Shown piece by piece: positions 10,291-23,150 of a stretch of DNA of 64,000 nt. Below the pieces are notes generated by a model, which was given only the letters and a program-made list of their open reading frames with translations, ran no database searches and had not been told where the DNA came from. The first letter of the stretch is position 1. The number at the start of each line of letters is the position of its first letter. The stretch is from positions 41,806,817 to 41,870,816 of the forward strand of contig CANTUZ010000008.1 in assembly GCA_947846985.1 (NCBI GenBank), written 5' to 3'. The DNA comes from Fratercula arctica. Lineage: Eukaryota > Chordata > Aves > Charadriiformes > Alcidae. Both the position numbers and the translations under genes were made by a program.

Positions 10291-11270
10291 CCAAACTACT
10301 ACCCAGCGACAGAGAAAAATAAAAAATGACAGCCAGTTAGAAGGCGGGATGATTATTTTTATCTGTAAGCAAATAAACTGAACAGCTTAAAATTAAAACA
10401 ATTGCTATGCAACTGCATCGTGAGGCTTCCACACGGCCACACACCAACGGACACCAACCACTCTGACTTCAAGAATACTCAATATTTGATACCGAAGTCT
10501 GGATCGCAATACATAGTTATTGTATCCACAGTACAACGTAGGGCTCCATCCCACCAGCCAAAGGGAGAGATGCAGAGATCTGCAAACCACATTTTGACTC
10601 CAAGAAAAAGACAAACTAATCTTTCTTACAACAGCAAATTAGTGGGTTGCGGTTCCTTTTTTAAAAGGTAGTAATTTGGCTTTCGATACAGACTTAAGCA
10701 TAAACATTCCCACTTTATGAAAATGATTACTACATTTAGATTAAGTTGATTTTATTAAACAGTATGTCTCAATTAACAAAACAGAAACATCAGACCTTTA
10801 TGCAGAATCAAAAAAAACCTATTACAGGGACATGCGACAATTAACCAAGCAGCGCACAGAATACCTTCTCCAAATTCCCAAAGGAAAAGGAGCCACGTTT
10901 CAGACGTCCTTGCAATTGCTTTGTAGCAAACACTTTGCATTAAAGCAAAGCAGCCCAAGCCTCTTCTGAACTCTTACCTCTTAACTCTCAACCAAATATG
11001 CTGTTTTAAAATTACAAACAAAGAAAGGAAAAATATAAAGATATTAAGAACGGGAAGGAGTTTCCTATTCTGCATTCTTTTCTACCCAGTAGACATTAGG
11101 CATTATATGAAAGAGGAGAAGAGGAAACGAAGTGAGTAATGAAATAAAAAAAATACAAAGTCCTGTGGGAATTCTCCCAGTTCTGCTGCCTAGAAGTTGT
11201 TTTATTGACTCCTTCAGCACTCTGTGTTATATGTAAAGGAGCTCTCAAACTACTAAGGCCATTCAGACTT

Positions 11271-11302
11271 TAAAAAAAATAAAAAACAACCCCCAAAAAA
11301 CC
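11271..11302. repeat. A/C-rich low-complexity tract
   Basis: Runs of A broken by T, C and a CCCCC block. Same class as the tract at 10.25 kb. Confidence 0.7.
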
Positions 11303-12134
11303 AATTTAAGAGAGATCAAGGTAGCTGCCTCCGTCCTTGTACATACGATAGATGAATATGGCCAACAATGGACAATTTCTCCTTGCCTGGAAGCTTTCCA
11401 ACCTACTGCCCCGCTTATTTTCTAAGTCGTACTGGGAAATAAGGCCCCTCTGTGGTAATTACTCCCTGCAGAGAGCTGCTGAAGCACAACAGTGCCTGAG
11501 AGGCTTAGTGATAAAGTAACAACAGTTATAGTTATATTGCACATTGATAACTTCGCAAAACCAAAGAACTTCAAGTGGCGAGATGCACTACCACTGAAGC
11601 CATACAAAATGATACAACAAAGCCTCAAATACTATATATTCTTCATCCTTACTACACAGAAGGCCAAAGAACAGATACAAAATTAAGTAGAATGTAAAAC
11701 ACTGTAGGGATTTTTAAATAATTGACATAATCACCAACATCAGACATAACATGAGCAACTGCATTCCCATTAGCAAAGATACTCAGAAACAGAGGTGAGG
11801 AAATAATATTCAATTATTTAAATAACCTCCACAGTTAAGGGGGTTAGGATTTAATCAGGTGAACTACACAGCATCACTATAAACCATTAATAAAGAAGTT
11901 GAGTCTCGCTGGTCAGAGATACTTAATGAAAACATCTATTACGCTGACTTCCCCTGACCGGGTTACGCGAAAGGTGACTGCACTGCTCTTATTCCATCCT
12001 GCACGCGCCTGGGCGCTGTGTAAGAAAGTCCAGAAGATTAAATAGCTTCTGAATGCTACTGAGAAAGTCTGTGTGGTTCTTCAGTCACAGGTATATAATT
12101 AAAGTTGAAGAAATACCATCCTCATCATTGAGCC

Positions 12135-12186
12135 TTTTGGTTTGTTGGTTTTGTTTTGGGGGTTTTTTCTTTCCCTTTTCCTTTCT
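12135..12186. repeat. T/G-rich low-complexity tract
   Basis: TTTTGG / GTTGG / GGGGG / TTTTTT alternation followed by a CT-rich end. Same class as 5347-5417. Confidence 0.75.
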
Positions 12187-12877
12187 TGTACCCAAAGAGA
12201 GATCTGCATTTTATAACAGATGAAAATAGCATTAAAATTGAAGAAGGAGACTGAAAAAGAAAAAAAACAAAAAAAGGAGAGGGATTTTCCTTATGCTAAC
12301 ATTTTATAGAGATCCTATTCCTGCTGTAAGCACCTTCGCATTTCCTTTCTTATTTAAAGTGTGTAATTGACTGTAGGAAAAAAAGTTTAAAAACCCCAAA
12401 ACCAACACATCAGCAGTCTCATAAAGCAATAAAAACATCCTGCAGAAAAAGCAAGCTGTTCGTAAATGTACTGCAGTTCACACAGTTGGCTCGAATATGG
12501 TTAACACGTCAGGTAAGTAGTATCAAGAGCAACCAAAACTGTACCTGGACATGCGTAGGCACGGGCGCGTGCCCACATTTCAGAGCGGCGTCCTACTTCT
12601 AAAAGAGCATCTGCCCAGCTAGGAGTTTTCTGTTCATTAGGGAGTCTGATTTCACATCAGAAAATAAGAACCTCCTACATCAATAAAAGCAGTTTCTTTC
12701 AATTTGATGAAATTAGTAACTTCCCAGGTTTTTTTCCAAGTCGTTAAACATATGCAAGTACCTAGAGTGTTCAACATAAACCATGCAGTAATTTCTCAAT
12801 TTTCTTTCATCAGAATACCCATTGCCAATTTAGAAGTCAATGCCCAAACTTCCTCATTTCAGAACTTCCCAATTTAA

Positions 12878-12930
12878 ATAATGCAGGTTTATTACTCAGG
12901 TAATAATAATGCAAGTTTATTATGCAGGTA
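12878..12930 (+). repeat. Two-copy 28-bp tandem duplication
   Basis: Two copies of a 25-base segment beginning ATAATGCA and ending CAGGTA, at 12878-12902 and 12906-12930. They differ at only a few positions and are offset by 28 bases. Confidence 0.8.
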
Positions 12931-13456
12931 TGAATACCCAGACTTTCCATTAAGTTAACTTCATACCACCAACCATGCGGAGAATTACTAAATGCACTAA
13001 ATTCATAATCATTTGTATTTTGCAGACATAAACAGCATTACAAATGAAGTTTTATCTTGAACTACCTTAACAGATAGGACTCTCAGCGGAAAGTTCAATT
13101 CAGTCAGAAGTACTGACTGATAAGAAAATTCTAAAAGTACTAAGAAAAGTAAGTTTGTAATTTAAATACAATTCCAGCAATGAAGTATGACTGGAATATT
13201 AGTTACAGTACAGCTACAGCACTATGGCTATTCAATTTTGCACTATCTATTCCAAAAATTATGTGATCCTCAACATCCATGTGGTATTTTGTAATATTAA
13301 GTGCTCTATCTCAGATTTGGCCCAGCATGAACATCTGCAGTTAAAAAGCAATCAATGAATTAACTACAGAGAGGTGAAATTTGGACAAGGGGTTGAAAAA
13401 ACTATTAGCTGAGCTCTGTTCTTCATTCTTCAAATTCTTCATACATTCTTCAAATT

Positions 13457-13477
13457 AAAAAAAAAAAAAAAAAAAAA
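13457..13477. repeat. A21 homopolymer
   Basis: Uninterrupted A run preceded by two copies of CATTCTTCAAATT(C) spaced about 20 bases apart (13424-13456). No retroelement body was recognised beside it. Confidence 0.95.
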
Positions 13478-14888
13478 GAGTTAAAAAAACCAAAACCAAG
13501 TTCAGGTTGTTAAAAGTAAGTGACTAAACACAGTTACTTTAAGTAGAAAGTGTTTTACTACTAAAGTTTCAAAGCATTGATTCCTGCTGATATTTAAATC
13601 TTACTAATTAGTGTATTTTTAATAAAGGCTTTAAAATCTTGAGAAAAGGAAAACCTATTTAGCAACTTTTTATGGTCTAGGAAATCAAAAGTACTTTCAC
13701 CTTGGGGCAGAGGGGGGAGAAATTCAAACAAAATCAGCCAAAGTCTTATTCCCAATTTACAGGCAAACTTCGGAATGGATCTTTTTCTAATTGGGAAAAT
13801 AACTTTTCTTTTTTTTGAAAGATATTCAAAAAAAGATATTGAGATATTGTCATTCTGAAGACCTATCCAGGATAAAGTTACAAGATGTTTGCAAAATATA
13901 CATATGTATATATAGATATATCACTTTGAATCTGTCTTCAATCTAAACAATCACGTTGTATCTTGAAAAGGAAATGTTGGCACCTTCTCTTGTTAAATGC
14001 AAAAAAGCTGTTCATTATACTTCTTGCAGCAGAGCCTGTCATGTTTCATTAAACACTATAATACTGTGATGTGCTTAGCAATAAAAAAGCAATAAAATTT
14101 CAAATTTGAGTTTCTTCTGGGGAAGACACTCATGATTTATGTAGCCTTTCCTACAAAAAGTGACATCTAATGGAGCACAATTGATGTACATCAAGAAGGC
14201 CAAATTGTTTGGTTTTAAGAGAGAAGAAGAACAGCTTATTTGTTTAAGGATGTATCTTAAAACCAACAGTTTAAGACCAAGAATTACAAAAGGTTAAATA
14301 GCATCTTTTTTGCGCAAATAAACTGTATCATGCATCTTAAATATGAATCTTGACATTCTTTCAGAGATTTGCTGTCAAATTTTGTTAGTGGTTGAAGCTT
14401 TTGTTTTTCCAGTAATGCTCCATTTAACAACTTAACAGACACGAAACAGTTGAACACACAAATATGTTTTGACTCTTATTTACACAAGGCACAAAATATA
14501 GATGCACTAGATCCACAATAATCCCTACTGGCAAGCAACACCTGAATTACTTGTGTCTTTCATACTCGTCTGCATACTCGTTAGCGTGTTGCTGTCATTT
14601 TTGAAAAGCATTCCTGAAGCACTGGATCCCTACACTGTAATCCCACATACGGAGCTAAGCCTGACTCAACACCTTGCTTAAGAAAACCCACTTTGAAAGG
14701 TCAAAGTGGACTTAAATTTGTTTAACTTGGTCATTCTTATGTTATTTTTCAAATCCAGTTTGCATTTACTATAAGCAACATGCTATATGAAAAAAAACCA
14801 AATCAATGCCGAGACAAAAGTACATCTACCACCGTACGCCTTTGGAGCCGAGACACCCCTCCCTTAGTACAATCCTAAAGCTACGTAA

Positions 14889-14942
14889 TGAAAAAAAAAA
14901 GAACAAAAAACAACCAAAAAAACAAAAACACACCCAAAAAAT
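14889..14942. repeat. A/C-rich low-complexity tract
   Basis: A runs broken by G, C and CC, ending in an ACACACCC phrase. Same class as 10237-10290. Confidence 0.8.
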
Positions 14943-15196
14943 ATCCTTATGAGAAAGATATCAACTTCACCAGTTCTCTCAGATTTTATCTCCACTGACA
15001 CTTCCACTGGGTTAAATTACTTTCATTTGTTTGGCATTCCTCCCAGCAATACCAGACAGCGCAGCATTTTATACTCCAGTGAAGTCAACATCTCACAGTC
15101 CCTGTTGCTTCCTAGTCAGTGCCGTTTCACTTGACATGCTATTAATAAACATTAATTTTGTTATTAGAACATGTTTAAAACTATTCAGTGAGCAAG

Positions 15197-15213
15197 AAAA
15201 AAAAAAAAAAAAA
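15197..15213. repeat. A17 homopolymer
   Basis: Uninterrupted A run in unique sequence. Confidence 0.9.
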
Positions 15214-16256
15214 TGTTGTCAGTTGCTGGTGTGCCCTTTTGGAAAGTGATATTTGATAGTGATCATTTGCATATTTGTAACTGTGAATTATCTCTGCTCA
15301 GAGATAATATAGTAACAGTTGTCAGAGCTTCGCAGACAAGAATCTGTGCATTTTTTTGACGCTCTCTACCAATTTCATACACTACACAAAAAACTTATGG
15401 GACAAAGAAAAGCCACTGAAGACTGAACTTATAATCAGTGGAAGCGCAATGGCACTCAGAAGAGAGAAGTCACACCGATTTCAAGTTGATTTCTTGCCTA
15501 AGTATGGGTGCAAAAAGCAAGGCGGTTAATCCTGCCCAGGCACTGGACCATTTTGATAAGGCAGCTCAACCCCTTCCTTAGCACACAAAACATCCACCCA
15601 GCAAGCAAGAGACACGATTCCTTGCTACCCGGTATACTATGCAACTCAAAAATGCCTGGAAATCATCCTAATCAATGCCAAGTTGTATACTACCCAGCCC
15701 AGCTTTGCTTCACCTTTCCTCATAAACACATATCAGAGCTCCAGTGCTGCTAGAGGAAAAGTGAAAATAATTCAGACATGCCAGTGCACGTGCAGTGGGT
15801 AAGAGCTCCTGCCTGCACACGTATCCGCATCTGAACCAACCTTCAGTGATGCGAGGTATTCACAATCAATGCTAAAACACACTTTAGGTTGCTTGTCTTA
15901 GGCCAAAACAGCTGGCTTTGGCTTTCTTCGGTTTGGACTTACTTTAAAAGAAGCACATCTCAAAAGCACAGTAATCTTATTCTCCGAAGAGTACTAACCA
16001 CTACTAAATGACAACCAACCCTCAAGAGTTCATAGGCCTCACCAGGGAATAACTGTAGGATATCAGCAACTCCTTAGACCCAACTTCCGTCTAGCAGTAA
16101 TGCTTACTGCTGGAACAAGAGAGTTTCAGAAAGACCGGGGATGCCGAATATCACCTCCAGCTTTTCACCTCTCTCCCTAGAAATAGGTATCTTGACAGAA
16201 TTAATCATCTAAGAATTCTTGGCATAACGCCTTTCCAAAAGAATATTGCAAAAAGT

Positions 16257-16320
16257 TCGTTGTTTTTTGGTTTTAGTTTTTGGGGTTTTTTTTTTAAAAA
16301 AAAAAAAAAAAACAAAACAA
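16257..16320. repeat. T/G tract running into T10A17
   Basis: T/G-rich phrase, then T10 (16286-16295) directly followed by A17 (16296-16312) and an AACAAAAC tail. The T-to-A junction is self-complementary over about 20 bases. Confidence 0.85.
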
Positions 16321-17466
16321 ACCAACCACAACCCTAATAATAAATTCACCATTCACAGGGCTGTACCATCCTGGATACTACTGACGAGACCCCATTATGA
16401 GCTATTTTAGTTAGTGGTTCCCTTGATACACATTCCACTGCTTCATCTCAAAATAATTTGGGTCCATCAGTGTGGCTACATCCAGATCCCCATCGCTGTT
16501 AAATTAGTATTAATTTTCAGCAGAGACAGCATTATGATTGTTCAGATCACTGGTATCTCTCCCTCCTCCGTACCCACTACCGCGGCTGAGAAACTGCCGT
16601 ACAAGCTCACGTCGAAGAGACTAAACCCTCTTCCATAAGGCACGCTTCTTTCAAGAATCTTCTCCCCCTTTGAAGAGTTGAAATTGCTCACCACCACTAC
16701 CATCAGTTTGAGAAGAGCACAGTATACGTTCTCCCCCATCCCATATCTAAACATCGTTTCCATAAAATGTTAAACGTAAGAAGACAGAGCCATGGTTTTG
16801 TTTCCATCAGCACAGCTATGCTGGCCACCACGCTGTAGCCGTCAATAAAGCAATCACTCCCTTGTTACTTTCCAGATTGTAACTAAACACCGACATTAAA
16901 CGGCTATCGTTTAACTTAATCGGTCTGCTATAAGCCAAAAGACTGAAGAAATGATGAAAATAATTTCCAATCACTTTCTAATCTGGCAGAGAATAGCAAA
17001 CCAATGCATCTTGTGGAGATCGACACCTGATGATCATTTACTTCCAGCCAATTACTATTTAATGAAGCACAAAACCACAATGATGAAACACACAAGGGTG
17101 ATTGCAGAGTACGTTTTCAGTATCATATTGTTGAATAATTAATGTTAAGATAACTTACAGTACAATTTCAGCATGAGGAAATAAAGGTAACTAGGACTTT
17201 CAATATCGCAATGCCTGCTCGTGGCATAATCATGACGGATTGTTTTTGCTCCAGCGATCAGTGCTCAGCAGCACGCCTTTCCTGCCAGTAACTCATCAAC
17301 ACGCTTCACTGGCAATTTTGGATTGTCGAGGGATGCATTGACATGTACGTTGACATTATTTAGCACTTCACGGCTATGAAATTAAAACCATAGTAACACA
17401 CCAATTAACAGCATGTAGTTCAAAGTCCTGTTGGGGATATACATTTGACAGAATGGTTAATCCAAT

Positions 17467-17479
17467 AAAAAAAAAAAAA
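17467..17479. repeat. A13 homopolymer
   Basis: Uninterrupted A run. Confidence 0.85.
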
Positions 17480-20400
17480 TACAATCTTGCTTAAACCTTT
17501 CACCAAATATTAATGGTAATTCCAGTTTTCCCTTCAACGTCTAGCTCTTTCGGGTTGCCAAAGATATTTATCTTTACAGCAAGAAACAAACAGTAGCTCC
17601 CACTAAGTCACAGCCATTGTCCTCCACAACTACCTCCTTATTCCATCAGTCAAACTTTTGACAGCATCCACATACAAAGTTCTTAAAGTGAACCCAAAGA
17701 GTGAATAAAATGTCAGGTTTGATGTATTTAAAAAGCAAAGCTGCATTTCTTTTTAAGTCAATTGACAGTAAACAGACTTGCCTGTCTATCTGTCTTTGTC
17801 TAACTTTTTCCAGCTGGATAAACCCAATCGCTATTAAAGTTGACAAAAGACAATGATATTATTAATGAAAGCAGCTACACGATGTTAGACTTTTCATTAC
17901 AGGCTCCTAGTGAGCTTCAATTAATTGCATGGCTGCTACGCCTAAAAAGGCTGCAGACGAAAAGAGCAGTTGGGGGCAGGGGGAAAGGAGGTATTTTTAA
18001 CTTTTTGCTTTAAGTAAGGTGTTCAATCCATCATTTTCCTCCTCAATTGTAAATAAAATATTGCTTCAGAAAAACCCTCTTTAGATTAACCATATGCTTT
18101 CTTCTAAGCACAACCGATATTAAATTACACATCTGTATTTGCCAACTATTTAGACACCTTCTGATGCAGCGAAGGTTGATATCCTGTCTTCAACGATATT
18201 GTATTTGGTTAACAGATTTCATTTATACAAAGCATTTCTGAATAGAAGACAGGAACAGCGATGCCGTCACAACCCACCATGTGCTTAGGGAACCTTTCCC
18301 CTGCCCTGCTCTTTCCAGAAAGCTCGCCCTCTTCACCCAAAGGCACTCCTTCCATGCAAACCTTCAGCTTAGAGAAGCTTAGCGGCTTGGAGAAGCAGGC
18401 TGTGCAGCTTAGGCGAAACACCTCCTCGTACTCTCAAGGAAAGTACTCCCTCCTGGTGGCTTTCTGACCACTTTCCCTTCATCTGAAACTGCAAATACCT
18501 CGTTAGCAGGAGAGATGCAAATGAGAGCTGTGCTTGACTGAGCTCTTGGTAAATTATTAATAATTCACATTTTACGTCCTCTTTCTCACCCAGGAAGGCA
18601 TCGCGGATATCTCCTTTTGAACGCTTTCCATACACTGAGCTTTGTGCTTCCTATAAACATCTACATCAGCAATTCATATAGACATATAAATGGAATTAAT
18701 TGTTGCACTTCGTTAGAGACACTTCATTACTGACACATCCAAACTCAACTGCACTTTAAAATGGCTGGCCTTCTACCCCAGCTTTGAGACTTGTCAACAG
18801 ATACTCAAGAGAAACCGCAGATTTGCCCACACAAGAGTGATATTCCTTTATAAGCAGTTCCTGACATCTGGTATCTTGCTCTCTTTCAGCACAAATTTAG
18901 GTAAAGGCTGAAGAAAATAAAGTAATTTCTTGGGTCATGGACTCCATCCTTTGTAACAAGTGCTTCAGTTACCCTGTCCCATTCCTACAAACATTAAATC
19001 CAATTGTCTCTTAATTAAAGCAGCGAAGCTTCAATAGCCTCCAAGAGCACTATTCCTTCCTTCGCTTAACCTCACTTGTAGGTTTTTCTACTTCAGAAAA
19101 CTTCAGTTGAATTTCTCTTTTTCTGCTACTATGATCTCATCCCTTATGGTTTTGCAATGACCTTGGACCATCTTCTATTTTGTACTATCAGATGATTTTT
19201 ACATCGATATTACTTTTTAGTTAGTGTTTCGGGCCCTGAACAATTTTAATTAATAGAGACATAGGTTCTGCCCCAAACAACTTGTGTGAACAAGTCATTA
19301 TCTCTCACCTTTTAATAGTCATCCCACTTTGAGAAGGCCTTTTATCCTTTGTACTGATGTTCATTATCATCTTGCTTTCTTAAAGCAGGCTATCCAATTA
19401 ACGGACTAAAAATAAAGCACCTTGAAATAAAATATTTAATTCTACTAATTGAGAAAAACAAGATCTTCCCAAGCCACAACCCTCTGTTGTTACACCTCAC
19501 AATTCAGACACACATTCAATGATAAATTTTACTCTCTTCTTAAAGCTGTAATACACTGGACGCTTAAATAGGGTATCACATATGGCCCTTACATTTTAGT
19601 AGCTTTAGAAAATACAAATCTTACATATTTGTAGGAAGAAGTGCCGAACACTAAGGCATGTATATTATTTCCTTACAGAATCACTGGAGCACTTCCAAAA
19701 AAAGAAACGTCCTGCAGTGAATCTACACACAGCGCGAGGTGAGTCTGTCTTGTTTTCTTGTCTGCCTTACCTACGCTTCGGCGGACACAGAGCTCAGACT
19801 CCTTTCTCCCCATCCCCTCTTTCAGAGAGCAGGATCTATCAGCAGTTTCTTAAAGGATAACAGGAATTGCCAGTACAGGAACGTAAAAGGCAGCTCTTGT
19901 GCCCAGTAAAAGTACAAACTGCTGCATTAGAGAGACCACCACCTGTCCGTAGGTCAAACGAGAACGATAACACACACTACCACTTTTTGTTACTGTGTTC
20001 ATCTCCTTACCAGTCCCCCCAAAAGCCAGTCATTCGAGTTTACTGGGGTTTCCCACTCAAATGGGAATGGGCGAGGCTCTCGCACACACCCTGCGAGGCC
20101 AAGCAACTTATATTACTAATACTCCTCGCATAATAAAAGTGCTGCTGATAATAAGGCGTTGTGACGAGTGATTCTGTATGCTGAACTGTTCAAATGGAAT
20201 GCAGGAAAAAATAGAAAGCATTACCACAATGTCATCTTTTCGCACTTCTGAGTTTTATTATATAAAGTCTTCATGAATGTTGGATGAGGACGGCACATCT
20301 CTGCAAAAATAACACTAATAGCTTTCAAACTGTCCAAATAGCACAGTTAATAAATGTTAGCATAGGTCTACATTTTGATAGGTTACATTCAATTTCCTGT

Positions 20401-22418
20401 TAAACAAGCATTATATTACTATGAGGAAGCCATCCTTTTGATAATAAGTAGTGGAAGACATATAAATGGTCTATTAAAGGGTAAAAAAGAGGAAATGAAA
20501 TAACGGAAGGCCTTTTAAATCACTTGTGTGCCATTTTGATGCATTCAATGTGGTACTTATTTTAAACTCTTTATTTCATGAAGTATATGAAGTTCATGAT
20601 TTAAAACAAATTTCCTAAGAGACTGATTTGCTCCTTTTCTTCTGACCCATTTCACGATTAAAAGCAGCAAAGCTGTGGGATCATAAAAGGACACGTTATC
20701 TAAAATTTGCTACCTTTGCATATCCTGCAGATTAAATGACTTCATTAGTGAAATTTCTATTCACAATCACAAATATACTGTGTTTAACAGTTTTAATGAT
20801 TGCGGGACTGAATGATTGGGTTTTAAAGGTTGTCAATTAATAAAAATACTAAGTGATCCCTAAGGTCTATAACATGACTGAGCACAGATTTACAAAAAAA
20901 GTACTCATTAAGAAGCATAATATATTCTACAAGAGATTTGCTAATCTGCTTACAATTGCACATATATGTAGGTATAAATTTGCCAAAAAAAAGTCTTTAA
21001 GTCTTGCTTTGTGGCATTTCATTTTCAGAAAAGACAGCAATAAGTGTATCTTTCCTGCCAATACGGCACTTCAGCCGATGATTAATGGAAATCAAACTTA
21101 TGCAAGAATACTTAAAAAACTAATTTATTGAGTTATAAAAGAACATTTTACTTAGCTCAGACTGTGATTTTATTATTTCAGATTTAATGAAATTATAATC
21201 AGAACACCATCCTTTTCAAAGGTGGCCACAATACTCTCTAACAATAAAACTTCCGCAATTAACCCTCCATAAAACTTTGAAATGTGCTTTTAAAGAAAAT
21301 TGAGATACTTTATTGTTTGATCCAGTAACTAAAGCAGTTACTCAAGAGAGACTCTAAAAACGTGCTGAGACTCCTAGGAGCCCATTCAGATGTAAGTCTA
21401 AGGGAACCTAGAGAAGTAGCCCTTAAGCTTACTGCCTGTGGTTGAGTCACACGCCTCGAAATGTGTTGGTATCTTGAGTACAACTTGGCCCGACACTGGT
21501 ATCACCTCACTGAACTTCTATGTTCTATGCATGAGGGGAAAAAAAAAATAAAACCACAAAAACAAGTAACAGAATATCCAGAAATACCTATTGGAGAGAC
21601 AGATGCAAGAAGAGCTCCGGGAAGTACGGCGGGGAAAAGCCTCAGCCTTGGATCCAGCAAAGAATTATGATCGTTCAATTCCTCAATAGTGTTTTCTACG
21701 TTTTTTATTTTTACTCCCCTCAAACTCGTATAAGCAGTATGAGTAACTACTGCCAATATGTCGTTCAAACATTCCTCTATTTCCATCAGGTTTTTTCCTT
21801 AATTATTTTTGGAACCCAAAATATCACTTGTAAAAAGAATAACTTTATTTTAAAATATATACTTCTATGCTCTTACTATTTTCTGTACATCTTGGATTAC
21901 TCCATCGTAGTTTCTGTAGAAAATCTGTTTTTTTAAAGCCATATTGAAATCAGAGGTTACAAAACAGGAGAAAATACTGAATCCTAAAGTGTAAATTAAA
22001 TTGATTCTCAGACTAACAGACTCGAGAGAGGTGGCAAACCAGCACCAATGATGCAAACGGAATTCCGACTCCAACTTCCACTTGCTCTCTTAAGGCTAAA
22101 ACCTTACGCATGAGAAAATCTTGTCTACCCTTCACTACTGCATCATAATAGGATGCTTAATAAATATCTAATGCTGACTTGTCGCTAATGACTACAGGTT
22201 ACTAGTAGCTACACTTCCATTACGTAAGGGTAAATGTATATAATTTCCATCATCATTTTTTTTTAAATTTGAAATTCTAAGAGTGATCCTTTAATTGAAA
22301 TAAAATATCTCCTGCCACAGTAGAAAGATTTATAAGAGGTGTGACTAATTCAAGCCAAATGCACAACCCTAGCATTCACGTTAGTTAAAATTAGTTCAAG
22401 TGTTTGTTTATACCTTTT

Positions 22419-22450
22419 TATATATATATATACATACACACACATATATA
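22419..22450. repeat. (TA)n/(CA)n microsatellite
   Basis: TATATATATATA, then TACATACACACACA, then TATATA. Imperfect alternating pyrimidine-purine repeat. Confidence 0.9.
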
Positions 22451-23091
22451 AAATCTTGAGCCTCTGCATACACCAAATTCTTATATTTAGCTGAAAATAT
22501 GACAGAGATGGATTTAAACAAAATTTAAACAAAAAATTACACATCAAAGCATAGACTTCTTATCTTCTCAGTACTGACTGAAGTGACATTTTTTGGCTCA
22601 TTAATCCATGGTTTGCCAAACTAAACCTGTAAGTCATGGTCACTATAAACACCTGTTGTTCAAATACAGTGTTTCTCAGCACTTACACCACTTTTTATTC
22701 TCAACTCAGACACTTGTGCAAGGGCTAATAGGAAATAGTATCATTTTGCAATGTAAAAGGAAGTAAAAGAGCAGATATTTGAAAAGTTACTGGGCTCTAA
22801 TGATACCAAGCTTCTAAACTGGAAGAATTGATACTGACAACTGGGTAACAGTAACAGCAGGATAAAATCGATGGCTTCTGGACACAACATCAAATTCAAA
22901 AGTTCCCCTAAAATAGGGCAAGCAATGCGTCTTCTACGAACCAAATTATTTCTGCCCTGCCTTGCCTTCCCCTTGCCCCCCAGCATTACATCTCTTGCTA
23001 CCCTCATACTTGGACTCCAGATTTTGAAGGCAAAAAATAAAGCCTTCAAACCTGGGTCATGAACAAAAAAAAAATTTGCCAGCACTAATGG

Positions 23092-23096
<5 letters not shown>

Positions 23097-23128
<32 letters not shown>

Positions 23129-23150
23129 AGGGGGTGGGGGGGAAGAGAGG
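23097..23150. repeat. A30 run followed by a G-rich segment
   Basis: A30 at 23097-23126, then a G-rich run at 23127-23150 (GGAG5TG7-like, ending AGAGAGGG). The whole 54 bases are purine apart from one T. The G part has enough G runs for a possible quadruplex, and the purine tract is the type that can form triplex DNA. Confidence 0.9.

Larger units (their letters stand above)
8801..13456. other. AT-rich non-coding stretch
   Basis: No gene recognised. It contains a local degenerate tandem repeat (9123-9233), A/C-rich and T/G-rich tracts (10237-10290, 11271-11302, 12135-12186) and a two-copy 28-bp duplication (12878-12930). At 12540-12600 there is a short CpG cluster that includes a 6-bp stem (GGCACG / CGTGCC with a 4-base loop, about 12559-12574). 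I see nothing else beyond unique AT-rich sequence. Confidence 0.6.
13478..20100. other. AT-rich non-coding stretch
   Basis: No gene recognised. It contains short AT dinucleotide runs near 13.9 kb and low-complexity tracts listed separately. At 17918-17927 there is a perfect CAATTAATTG palindrome inside a stretch (about 17860-17990) that looks like conserved regulatory DNA. A perfect POU octamer, ATGCAAAT, lies at 18515-18522 near a TTATTAATAATT motif. I see no exon I would defend. Confidence 0.55.
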
